From contig CBINGZ010000027.1 in assembly GCA_966250335.1 (NCBI GenBank), positions 1 to 64,000 on the forward strand: a stretch of DNA of 64,000 nucleotides, given 5' to 3'. Under the pieces are notes generated by a model, which ran no database searches, was not told where the DNA came from, and saw only the letters and a list, made by a program, of their open reading frames with translations. Origin of the DNA: OLB7 sp966250335 (GTDB lineage: Bacteria; Bacteroidota; Ignavibacteria; OLB7). Position numbers and translations under genes: made by a program. Of the stretch, positions 16,513 through 24,377 are shown piece by piece; the stretch's first letter is position 1; the number at the start of each line of letters is the position of its first letter.

Positions 16513-16556
16513 TAAAAACAACACCGGGAAGGGATCTTCAAGCGATCCCTTCCCGG
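16513..16556 (-). terminator. Terminator of rny
   Basis: A 13-bp perfect stem (CCGGGAAGGGATC at 16524-16536 with its complement at 16544-16556). Read on the minus strand it is followed by TGTTGTTTTTAAT. It lies 35 bp past the rny stop. Confidence 0.8.
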
Positions 16557-16590
16557 CATATTCGGTTCTGCTGCGAGCGAGACCCGGCTG

Positions 16591-18228
16591 CTACTTGGCG
16601 TAGGAGACGGAGCGGCGTTCGCGGATGACGGTTACCTTGATCTGGCCGGGATATTCCATCTCCTGCTGGATCTTGGTGGCGATGTCGTGGGCGAGCTGGT
16701 CGGCGAAGAGGTCGTCGACCCTGTCCGGTTCCACCATGACGCGGACCTCGCGTCCGGCCTGGATCGCGTAGGTCTTCGCCACCCCCTCGAAGGAGCGGGC
16801 GAGCGTTTCGAGCGTCTCCAGACGCTTCACGTACGCTTCCAGCGATTCGCGACGCGCGCCGGGACGGGCGCCGGACATGGCGTCGGCCGCCTGTACGAGA
16901 ACGGCGATCGGCGACTCCATCTCGATATCCTCATGGTGCGCTCCGATCGCGTTGCAGACGATCGGGTGCTCCTTGTACCGCTTGGCGATCTCGTACCCCA
17001 GCAGCGCGTGCGGTCCCTCGATGTTCCTGTCGACGCACTTTCCCATGTCGTGCATGAGCCCGGCCCGCTTGGCGTGGTTCACGTCGAGCCCCAGCTCGCG
17101 CGCCATGATGGAGCAGAGATAGGCGACCTCGATCGAGTGGTTGAGGACGTTCTGTCCGTAGCTGGAGCGGTATTTCATCTTGCCGATCAGCTTGATGATC
17201 TCCATGTGGACGTTCCCGATCCCCAGCTCCAGCAGCGTGTTGTTGCCGGTGCGGATGATATCCTCCTCCAGCTCCTTCCTCACCTTGTCGACGATCTCCT
17301 CGATACGGGCCGGATGGATTCGCCCATCCTGCATGAGCCGTTCCAGAGCGATGCGCGCCACCTCGCGGCGGAACGGGTCGAAACCGGAGATGATCACCGC
17401 CTCCGGCGTATCGTCCACGATCACGTCGACTCCGGTGGAGGCTTCGAAGGCGCGGATGTTCCTTCCTTCGCGTCCGATGATCCTCCCCTTCATATCCTCG
17501 CTCGCCAGGTTGACGACCGAGACGGTGGTCTCCACCGAGTGATCGGAGGCGGTTCTCTGGATCGCCTGGACGATGATCCGCTGCGCCTCCCGCTTCGACT
17601 CCAGCTGGGCCTGGTCACGGATCGACTTCACCTCCTGGGCGCAGTCGAGCTTCGCCTGGGCCACCATGTTCTCCATGAGGAATTTCTTGGCATCCTCGCG
17701 GGACATGCCGCTGATCCGTTCCAGCCTGTGGTTCTGTTCGGCCACGAGCTCGTCGGCCACCTTCTTCTGCTGCTCGATGGTGGCCTTCAGGTTGTCTATC
17801 TGGCGTCGCTGAAGTTCCGTCGTCTTTTTCTGTTCGTCGACCTGTTCGACCTTCTTCTGGAGTTCCTTCTGCTGAACCAGGAGCTCCTTCTCCCTGCGGG
17901 TTGCGCTTTCCAGCTTCTTTGAAAGGTTTTTTTCGATGCTTTCCTCACGTCCCTTCAGCTGCCGTTCCAGGGTCTGCAGCTTCTCCTTGCGCCGCCCATG
18001 CTCTTCGTCGAGCTGGCGCTTGCGGTTCATGAGGTCTTCCTTTACTTCGAGGAGTTTTTCCTGCTTGAGAGTTTCCGCGCGATTCTGGGCATCGGAGAGG
18101 AGTTCACCTGCCCGTTCCTCGGCGGCCTTGATCTGCTGCTTTCCGGTCTTAATACTGATAAGGTACCCGACCGCAAACGCGACGATCGCGGCAAGTATGA
18201 CAATGCTGACAGATAATGTTGTATCCAT
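16591..18228 (-). CDS. rny: Ribonuclease Y
   Basis: 545 residues, slightly longer than typical (about 520). Membrane-anchored endoribonuclease that starts mRNA decay. Order seen: N-terminal transmembrane helix (VSIVILAAIVAFAVGYLISI, residues 7-26); a long charged coiled coil to about residue 200; a KH RNA-binding domain (DMKGRIIGREGRNIRAFEASTGVDVIVDDTPE); then the HD phosphohydrolase domain with HSIEVAYLCSIMARELGL and the metal-binding His-Asp in LMHDMGKCVD, and AHHEDIEMESP further on. It is last in the minus-strand run pheT, coiled-coil gene, zapA, 6S RNA, rny, and has its own terminator. Confidence 0.97.
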   Translation of the reverse strand: MDTTLSVSIVILAAIVAFAVGYLISIKTGKQQIKAAEERAGELLSDAQNRAETLKQEKLLEVKEDLMNRKRQLDEEHGRRKEKLQTLERQLKGREESIEKNLSKKLESATRREKELLVQQKELQKKVEQVDEQKKTTELQRRQIDNLKATIEQQKKVADELVAEQNHRLERISGMSREDAKKFLMENMVAQAKLDCAQEVKSIRDQAQLESKREAQRIIVQAIQRTASDHSVETTVSVVNLASEDMKGRIIGREGRNIRAFEASTGVDVIVDDTPEAVIISGFDPFRREVARIALERLMQDGRIHPARIEEIVDKVRKELEEDIIRTGNNTLLELGIGNVHMEIIKLIGKMKYRSSYGQNVLNHSIEVAYLCSIMARELGLDVNHAKRAGLMHDMGKCVDRNIEGPHALLGYEIAKRYKEHPIVCNAIGAHHEDIEMESPIAVLVQAADAMSGARPGARRESLEAYVKRLETLETLARSFEGVAKTYAIQAGREVRVMVEPDRVDDLFADQLAHDIATKIQQEMEYPGQIKVTVIRERRSVSYAK

Positions 18229-18433
18229 ACTGAAAGTGCCATCCTGATAACGTTTGAAACACGTGAAAGGCTAAACATGACCGAGCGGAGAGATCCGTTC
18301 AGCCGTGTTCGGCCCTTGCAGTGGACGGAATCAGGATATGAACCGGGGGGAACGCCGAACGTTCCGTGCGCGGATGAGTACGGGGTAGTGGTCGCCGACG
18401 GGCGAATGGAGAAGAAACCGAAGCCGATGTGGG

Positions 18434-18645
18434 AAAAAAGTGCCGCTCGCTCACCATGGGGTCGTCTCCCGAAGGAGACGGAGTCCATTGGCAAAGGTAG
18501 AACCCTTACAAGACACAGTGGGTAGCCGCCATTACATCGCTTGCTTCCACCGGCGCCCTGCCGCCGTAAACGGCGGTACGGCACATCCTCCGAAAAGGAT
18601 GAGGCCTGCAATTGATGCAGTGAGTCGACCTCCCTCTATTCGCAA
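18434..18645 (-). ncRNA. ssrS: Probable 6S RNA
   Basis: A 570-bp gap between zapA and rny contains no credible gene but dense secondary structure on the minus strand. A closing stem pairs CTCAC near the 5' end with GTGAG near the 3' end. Inside are hairpins such as CCGCCG-TTTA-CGGCGG and GTCTCC-TTC-GGGAGAC. The 3' end is GCGGCAC followed by six T (18434-18439), a terminator. 6S RNA, the regulator that sequesters RNA polymerase holoenzyme, is commonly found directly downstream of zapA, including in Bacteroidota between zapA and rny. The call rests on position, size (about 200 nt) and the long-hairpin outline. A covariance-model search would decide. The 5' end is approximate. Confidence 0.55.
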
Positions 18646-18802
18646 ACTATAGGTTCATTAATTGCGAACCATGGCGAGCGTAGCGGGCAACTTTATCACA
18701 ACATCCGTTCGACTTTCAAAGAAGGGGACTGCTCCGGCGGCCCGCCTCTGCGGACCATCACCGGACTATGAATGCTAACCGACCAGAACGAACCTACATC
18801 TA

Positions 18803-19090
18803 TCACGGCTCCGACGCAAGTAAATCTTCGATAGACCCCGTCAGAGCGTCTATGCGACGGATCAGATCGACCGACTCACGGGCGCTTCTCTCCTGCTCCC
18901 CCATCATGACCTCGGCCGTGTTGAGCGCCGCGAGCACGGCGATGGTCGAGATCGGCTGGGTGGGCGACTTGCCCGAGATGAAACGCATCTGCTCGTTGAC
19001 CATGCTTGCGGCTTCATGCATACGGGAGGTATCGTCCCCCCGCAGTTTATACTCGGTCCCGTGAATCTGAACAGTGATAGTCTGCGCCAT
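18803..19090 (-). CDS. zapA: Cell division protein ZapA
   Basis: 95 residues, typical length. ZapA binds FtsZ and bundles its filaments at the Z ring. The N-terminal beta segment ITVQIHGTEYKLRG is followed by MHEAASMVNEQMRFISG and the C-terminal helix that forms the tetrameric coiled coil (TIAVLAALNTAEVMMGEQERSA…IRRIDALTGSIEDLL). The order pheT, coiled-coil gene, zapA, 6S RNA, rny is the conserved arrangement in related bacteria. The 273-bp gap upstream to the coiled-coil gene holds no gene that I can support. Confidence 0.9.
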   Translation of the reverse strand: MAQTITVQIHGTEYKLRGDDTSRMHEAASMVNEQMRFISGKSPTQPISTIAVLAALNTAEVMMGEQERSARESVDLIRRIDALTGSIEDLLASEP

Positions 19091-19363
19091 TGTTCCCGAG
19101 CTGATCGATAACGTGAAAACGCTGAGAATGCCTGCCTCTGTATCCCCCTTGAATCCCCACCGGCGCCATCCCGCACTTCCGGGTCCGCGACGCCGATCCG
19201 TCGGCCACCATTACCCCGCCGCATGCGCGCCGCTCAGCGACGCCCGCGGTTCTTCCCGGAGCCTCCTCCGGGTGCCCGCTCTGCATGGCACAGGGCCTTG
19301 GTTTCGGCGACTATTATACAAAAATGCGAGCGCGAAAAAAAGGTCGTCCGTCCCCGGGAACGC

Positions 19364-20974
19364 CTATTGAGGAAGATGACGGTCGAGAAGGGTGATTGCG
19401 TTTGTAATATGTTCTACCATTTCACGACGCATCTCCTCCGGGATTCCCTCCCCCACGGAGGCCTCCCCTTCGGCCGCTTCTCCGGCAGCCTCAAGCTCGG
19501 CACGGAGTCGGCCCGCCTCGGCGTCGAGCTCCTCGACCTTCTCTCCGGCAACTTCCAGCTCGGCACGGAGCCGTTCGGTCTCGGCATCCAGCGCCACGGC
19601 CCTCTCTCCGGCTGCCTCGAGCTCGGCGCGGAGCCGGCCGCTCTCGCCGTCGAGCGCCTCGACCTTGTCGTTCAGGTCGACACAGCGCTGCTGCAGACGT
19701 CCGACCTCGGCGTGCGAGTGAATCAGCTCGGTCTCCTTGCGGGCGGCCATGTCGAGCGCCTCGCTCAGATCGTGCATCAGATGATCGATCCGCTCCCGCT
19801 GGGCTACAAGGCGGTCGTCGTCGGTCGCCTCCTGCTGCTTCAGCCGGACCAGAAGCGATTCAACGGTGGAGCGAGCCTCATCACGCTCGGTCTGAAGCTC
19901 GTGCATCGCCTTGCGCGCCACCTCCGCCTCGACGTCGAACGCCACATGCTTCTCCTCGTACGCCGCCAGACGGGCCTCGTACTCATCCTTCAGGCGGACG
20001 GTCGACGCGCGGGCCTCCAGCAGCGCCCGTTCGCGCTCCACCTGAACCTCGCGCGACTGGAGCAGATCGGCCTGAACGGACTTCAGCTCATGGAGTGCGC
20101 CGGTATGCCTCTGGATCGCCTGGGTCAGATCGGAGCGGAGCGCCTCCACCTCGATGTCGCGATTCCTCAGCCGCTCCCGAAGCTCCAGCAGCTCCCGCTG
20201 CCTCTCCTCGGAGAACTGCACCACATCGCGTGAGCGACGGACCTGATCCTCCAGAAGCGTGATCCCGTTCTCCAGTTCGGCGACCCGGTTGCGGCTGATG
20301 GTGGCGTCGCGGGTGGAGGCGTCGAGCTTGGCGATCGTCTGAAGGTACCTGTCCTCCATGTCGATCCGTTCGTCGCGGAGCGCCGCCACCGACCTGCGCG
20401 CCTCGTTGAGCTCGGCGGTAAGACGGGCGATCTCGGCGACGGTGCTCGTCTCCTTCGACGACTGCTCGGCGTTCAGCTCCGCGATCCGTGTGCGGGTGCT
20501 GAGCGACTCGGCGTTGGCACGGGCGAGTTCGCCCCGCAGGTCCTCCAGCTGACGGCGAAGCAGATCGACCTCGGTCTGCGCGTCCTGAGCGGTCCGCGCG
20601 GTCTCGTCCCGTTCCTCGGTCAGAAGGTTGAGCGAGTCCTCCTGCTCGGCGATGATCATATCGCGCCGGGCGCCATCCTGCTCCAGGCGGTCGATCTTCT
20701 CGTAGAGGTCCGCCAGCCTCTTCTCCGCCTGGAACGTCCGCTCCTCGGCCTCGGTCAGACGGCGGCGATCGCCGGCGGCGGCCTCCATCTGGGCGGAGAC
20801 GGAGAGGCCGGCGTTCGAGCGTTCCTGCTCGAGCTCCTGGATCCGCTCCATAAGCCGCTTCCGCTCCCGACGCAGATCATGGTATCGATCCCCCAGCCGC
20901 TCCAGAGCGAGCTGCAGGCGCTCGAACGCCCTCCGCATGTCGGCCGATTCGTTCGTATGCAATTCTTTCGTCAT
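19364..20974 (-). CDS. Long coiled-coil protein between pheT and zapA
   Basis: 536 residues, almost entirely heptad-like coiled coil rich in Glu, Arg, Leu and Ala, with no signal peptide or membrane segment, so cytoplasmic. Near the C-terminus a unit of about 21 residues of the form RLRAELEAAGE..ALDAE is repeated three times (around residues 440-510). The last 20 residues (MRREMVEHITNAITLLDRHL) look like a short globular cap. In related bacteria this slot usually holds a small ZapB-like coiled-coil protein next to zapA. A division-related scaffold is therefore plausible, but the length is unusual and no homology is asserted. It starts 37 bp after pheT ends, so it is co-transcribed. Confidence 0.6.
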   Translation of the reverse strand: MTKELHTNESADMRRAFERLQLALERLGDRYHDLRRERKRLMERIQELEQERSNAGLSVSAQMEAAAGDRRRLTEAEERTFQAEKRLADLYEKIDRLEQDGARRDMIIAEQEDSLNLLTEERDETARTAQDAQTEVDLLRRQLEDLRGELARANAESLSTRTRIAELNAEQSSKETSTVAEIARLTAELNEARRSVAALRDERIDMEDRYLQTIAKLDASTRDATISRNRVAELENGITLLEDQVRRSRDVVQFSEERQRELLELRERLRNRDIEVEALRSDLTQAIQRHTGALHELKSVQADLLQSREVQVERERALLEARASTVRLKDEYEARLAAYEEKHVAFDVEAEVARKAMHELQTERDEARSTVESLLVRLKQQEATDDDRLVAQRERIDHLMHDLSEALDMAARKETELIHSHAEVGRLQQRCVDLNDKVEALDGESGRLRAELEAAGERAVALDAETERLRAELEVAGEKVEELDAEAGRLRAELEAAGEAAEGEASVGEGIPEEMRREMVEHITNAITLLDRHLPQ

Positions 20975-21011
20975 GAATAGTTGATTCTGGGATCGGCCGG
21001 ACGCGGACGCC

Positions 21012-23429
21012 TCAGGCCCGCAGCTCGGCGCCGTGCTCCGCGCGCAGCGCCGCGATAATCCCGTTCATGATCTCCTCGACCTCCGCATCCTCCAGCGTGC
21101 GCTCGTGCGGCGTGAAGCTGAGGGCGTAGGCAAGCGACTTTTTCCCGTCGGGCACCCCCTTCCCCACATAGAGATCGAAGAGCGCCACCGAGGAGAGGAG
21201 ATCTCCCCCCGAGCCCTTCCCTCTTCCGGCCCCCCGGATCGTCTGCTCCACCGCCGCGTTCGATGTCGCCGCGTCGATCACGATCGAGATGTCGCGGTTG
21301 ACCACCGGATATCTGGAGGGAGCCGTATAGCTCCCCTGAACGAACGCACGTCGCGCCAGCTCCTCGATGTCGAAGAGGGCAAGCACCGGCGTGCCGTCGA
21401 TCGATGCACGGCCGATCGCGCCGCGATCCATCGGTCCCAGCCGCCCCAGTTCCACACCGCCGACGTATACGGAGAGCGCCGGGGCGTCGATCCCCCATTT
21501 CGCCTCCTCGGTCGGCGCGTAGGTGACGTCGGGGATCCCGATCGACGACATGAACCTGTCGACGACGCCGCGAAGATCGTAGATGTCGAACCCGCGCGCC
21601 GGGATATCCCAGGCGATCGGGTCGGCTCGTCCGGTCATCGTGACGGCAAGCTCGATCGTCTCGACGATTCCCGGAATCACCCCCTGATCGTCCCGTCCGG
21701 CGCGAAACGCCTTGCCGATCTCGAAGAGCTTCTGATCGGGACGGGAATGGCGCTGGTTGAGCGCCACGACCCGGGCGATGCTCGGGGCGAGACTGGTGCG
21801 GAGCGTGGAGTAGTCGCGGCCGAGCGCGTTCCTGAGAGTGACAGGCTCGCCGTACGCGGCGGCCGATTCGGGATCGGTCAGATAGAGCGAGACGATCTCA
21901 CTGAACCCGTTCGCCAGCAGGAAGGTCCGTGTCGCCTCGATCAGCTTCAGCACCGGATCATCGTTCGTGTCGAACGAGACAAGGGCGCGCGGCTCCACCG
22001 GGATACGGTCGTAATCGTAGAGCCTGGCGATCTCCTCCACCAGATCGACCTCGCCGTAGACATCCACCCTGTACGACGGCACCGAGACCATGCAGCGTCC
22101 CTCCTCCCCCGGATCGACGATGAACCCCAGGCGGGTCAGGATCGCATCCTGTTCGGCCGGCTCGATCGCAAGGCCGAGGATCTCCTCGGTCCGCGCATAT
22201 CGCAGCTCGATAATCTGCTGCGGTCTGACGTTGGGATATTCGTCGACGATCCCCGCAAGAACCTCTCCGCCGGCGAGCGTGGCGATCATGTAGGCCGCGC
22301 GATCGACGGCATAGAGGACGTTCCCCATGTCGGCGCCGCGCTCGAACCTGTAGCTGGCATCGGTCGAGAGGCCGAGGCGCTTGGCGGAGCGTCTGATCGA
22401 CGAGGGATTGAAATAGGCCGATTCGATCAGCACGTCGACGGTCGCGTCGGTGATCTCGGAGTTCGCCCCTCCCATGATTCCGGCGATCGCCACCGGCTTC
22501 TCCGCATCGCAGATCATCAGGGTCTTCTCGGGAAGCTGATGCTCCTTCCCGTCGAGGGTCGTGAACTTCTCTCCGGAGACCGGGCGGACAACGATCCGTC
22601 CGCCGGCGACGGTTCCCAGATCGAACGCATGAAGCGGATGTCCGCACTCGAACATCACATAGCTCGCGGCATCGACGACGTTGTTGATCGATCGGATACC
22701 GAGCTTTTTCATCGTCTCCTGCAACCACACCGGAGAGGGCCCGATCGTGACGCCGCGGACGACCCGGGCCGCATAGCGCGGGCAGAGGTCGGGATCTTCG
22801 ATCGAGACCGACACCGCCTCCGACACCGGAGTCGACGACTCGACGATCTCGTTCGGCGGCAGGAAGATCTCACCTCCCGTGAGCGCCGCGATCTCCCTGG
22901 CGACGCCGAGATGGCTCAGGCAGTCGGCTCTGTTGGGAGTAAGGTCGACTTCGTAGATGATATCACCCAGCAGATCCGCAAGCGGCATGCCGACCTGGGC
23001 GGAGTCGGGGAGAACAAGGATGCCGTCGTGTCCCTCGCCGAGCCCCAGTTCCGCCTCAGAGCAGATCATTCCTTCCGACTCGATCCCGCGGATCGCGCGT
23101 CGGGAGATGGTAAAGTCCGCCGTCGCGATATACGTCCCCACGGGCGCAAAGGCGATCTTCTGTCCGGCGGCCACATTCGGGGCGCCGCAGACAACCGTAT
23201 GGGTTCCGTTTCCGTCGGCGACGGTACAGAGGGAGAGTTTGTCGGCGTTCGGATGTTTTTCACGTGTGAGGACCTCCCCCACGACGAACCCGTGCAGCTT
23301 CTCGCGCAGGTCCTCGACGACCTCGACCTCCAGGCCGAGGTTCAGAAGCCGGTCCGAGAGCTCATCGGGAGTGAACGTGAATGGCGTGATCGATTTCAGC
23401 CACGATTCAATGATTCTTCTACTCGGCAT
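21012..23429 (-). CDS. pheT: Phenylalanine--tRNA ligase beta subunit
   Basis: 805 residues, full length. With PheS (not in this window) it charges tRNA-Phe. Domains in order: tRNA-binding EMAP-like domain (about 40-150, VVGEVLTREKHPNADKLSLC), B3/4 editing domain (about 210-380, YAARVVRGVTIGPSPVW … ESAYFNPSSIRRSAKRLGLSTDASYRFERG), B5 domain (about 400-470), catalytic-like core and the C-terminal FDX-ACB anticodon-binding domain (SRYPVVNRDISIVID … SLAYALSFTPHERTLEDAEVEEIMNGII). A Bacteroidota-type promoter lies just upstream. It heads the operon to rny. Confidence 0.97.
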   Translation of the reverse strand: MPSRRIIESWLKSITPFTFTPDELSDRLLNLGLEVEVVEDLREKLHGFVVGEVLTREKHPNADKLSLCTVADGNGTHTVVCGAPNVAAGQKIAFAPVGTYIATADFTISRRAIRGIESEGMICSEAELGLGEGHDGILVLPDSAQVGMPLADLLGDIIYEVDLTPNRADCLSHLGVAREIAALTGGEIFLPPNEIVESSTPVSEAVSVSIEDPDLCPRYAARVVRGVTIGPSPVWLQETMKKLGIRSINNVVDAASYVMFECGHPLHAFDLGTVAGGRIVVRPVSGEKFTTLDGKEHQLPEKTLMICDAEKPVAIAGIMGGANSEITDATVDVLIESAYFNPSSIRRSAKRLGLSTDASYRFERGADMGNVLYAVDRAAYMIATLAGGEVLAGIVDEYPNVRPQQIIELRYARTEEILGLAIEPAEQDAILTRLGFIVDPGEEGRCMVSVPSYRVDVYGEVDLVEEIARLYDYDRIPVEPRALVSFDTNDDPVLKLIEATRTFLLANGFSEIVSLYLTDPESAAAYGEPVTLRNALGRDYSTLRTSLAPSIARVVALNQRHSRPDQKLFEIGKAFRAGRDDQGVIPGIVETIELAVTMTGRADPIAWDIPARGFDIYDLRGVVDRFMSSIGIPDVTYAPTEEAKWGIDAPALSVYVGGVELGRLGPMDRGAIGRASIDGTPVLALFDIEELARRAFVQGSYTAPSRYPVVNRDISIVIDAATSNAAVEQTIRGAGRGKGSGGDLLSSVALFDLYVGKGVPDGKKSLAYALSFTPHERTLEDAEVEEIMNGIIAALRAEHGAELRA

Positions 23430-23457
23430 GTGTCCTTTCCGATACTACAGGATGGGG

Positions 23458-23486
23458 CAAATGTAGCGAAACAGCGAACGGACGCA
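23458..23486 (-). promoter_or_regulatory. Promoter of the pheT operon
   Basis: On the minus strand a -33 TTG (23484-23486, within CTTTGC) is followed by 18 bp and a perfect -7 box TACATTTG (23465 down to 23458). The pheT start codon is 29 bp downstream of the box. Confidence 0.65.
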
Positions 23487-23615
23487 AAGAGATGGGGTGT
23501 TTCATTGAAAGAAAAGAATAAGGTGTGGGGATTACATTTCACTACATGACGGGGTACACGAGCGGGGCTGTACGGAGCGTCATTCTGAACGAGCGATGAA
23601 CATTCCGGTCGGCAC

Positions 23616-23647
23616 TTGATTTAGCCATACGCTTCTTCTTATGTTAG
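23616..23647 (+). promoter_or_regulatory. Candidate promoter upstream of tmRNA
   Basis: TTG at 23616-23618, a 21-bp spacer, then TATGTTAG at 23640-23647 (7 of 8 to TAnnTTTG). Transcription would start about 65 bp before the mature tmRNA and run through a strong hairpin. Confidence 0.45.
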
Positions 23648-23687
23648 CCGGGTTCACAGCTCCTCCTTTTTGTTGTGATGGGTGTGA

Positions 23688-23720
23688 ACGCAGTCCCGAC
23701 AGCGGGACTGCGTTTCTTCT
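23688..23720 (+). terminator. Terminator-like hairpin directly before tmRNA
   Basis: A 10-bp perfect stem (ACGCAGTCCC at 23688-23697 with GGGACTGCGT at 23704-23713) is followed by TTCTTCT and ends exactly at the base before mature tmRNA. It could end a short leader RNA or form part of a 5' precursor removed by RNase P. Confidence 0.5.
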
Positions 23721-24093
23721 GGGGATGCACTGGTTTCGACGGGGAGCTGATTGCTTGAAGTTGCGCTGTCGCGCCTTGCTCATGTGGCGCGTTATCTCCA
23801 AATGAGCATATAGTAACTGCGGACTCTTACGAGTACCGTCTCGCAGCCTAAGTTGGACTTAGCGCAGTGAGCATCCGACCGGGAATCGCCTGTTAGTTCC
23901 GGATTACGGGTGTCGACTTTAGCAGGATAGCGGTGTCCGCCCGGCGAGCGGCGGCACTGCGAACCAACAGCCCGCTGGCTCACGGATAACCCTGTCGACC
24001 GGGATGTCGTGAGCGAGATTTAAAGATCGACTACGCAGCGTAGTAGCTTCAGGGGTCACTTTTCGGACGCGGGTTCGATTCCCGCCATCTCCA
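23721..24093 (+). ncRNA. ssrA: tmRNA (transfer-messenger RNA)
   Basis: One-piece tmRNA, 373 nt. The 5' end GGGGATG pairs with CATCTCC at 24086-24092, with discriminator A at 24093; CCA is not encoded. The 5' part has the hallmark GGTTTCGACGGGG, and the 3' part has the T-arm GGGTTCGATTCCC. The resume codon is GCG at 23819, preceded by TAGTAACT. The tag reads ADSYEYRLAA with stop TAA at 23849-23851, ending in the LAA degradation signal recognised by ClpXP. It rescues stalled ribosomes together with SmpB (not in this window). A hairpin terminator follows directly. Confidence 0.97.
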
Positions 24094-24097
24094 CAGG

Positions 24098-24132
24098 AAA
24101 CCGCGAATCTTTTAAGGGTTCGCGGTTTTTTA
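24098..24132 (+). terminator. Terminator of tmRNA
   Basis: AAACCGCGAA (24098-24107) pairs with TTCGCGGTTT (24119-24128) and is followed by further T, five bases after the mature tmRNA end. The remaining gap to the adhesin gene at 24378 holds no gene that I can support. Confidence 0.85.
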
Positions 24133-24377
24133 TTGCCTGGGAAAAGATATCGAAATCCGATCCATTTTCTTCCAGTTGCAATCGTAGGCCGATTATATCA
24201 CCACATCGCTATCTTCGCCCCCGGCAGTCAACTCTGCACGGTCGAAGTGTATCTCGAAGCCGTTATGAACGGCCCCGTTCGCGGGCTCCCCATCTGCCTA
24301 GTACATATCCCGGTTTTCGTCAACCAGCCTCGGAATCTCCATTTCGGCTTCGACCGACACCCAATCATTCACGTGCC

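Noticed and set aside
19091..19363. Small RNA (SRP or RNase P type) between zapA and the coiled-coil gene
   Set aside because: I found GC-rich hairpins but none of the conserved motifs of SRP RNA or RNase P RNA.
21033..23549. 838-codon open frame opposite pheT
   Set aside because: Antisense to a full-length pheT; Arg/Asp/Gly-rich and without protein-like segments.
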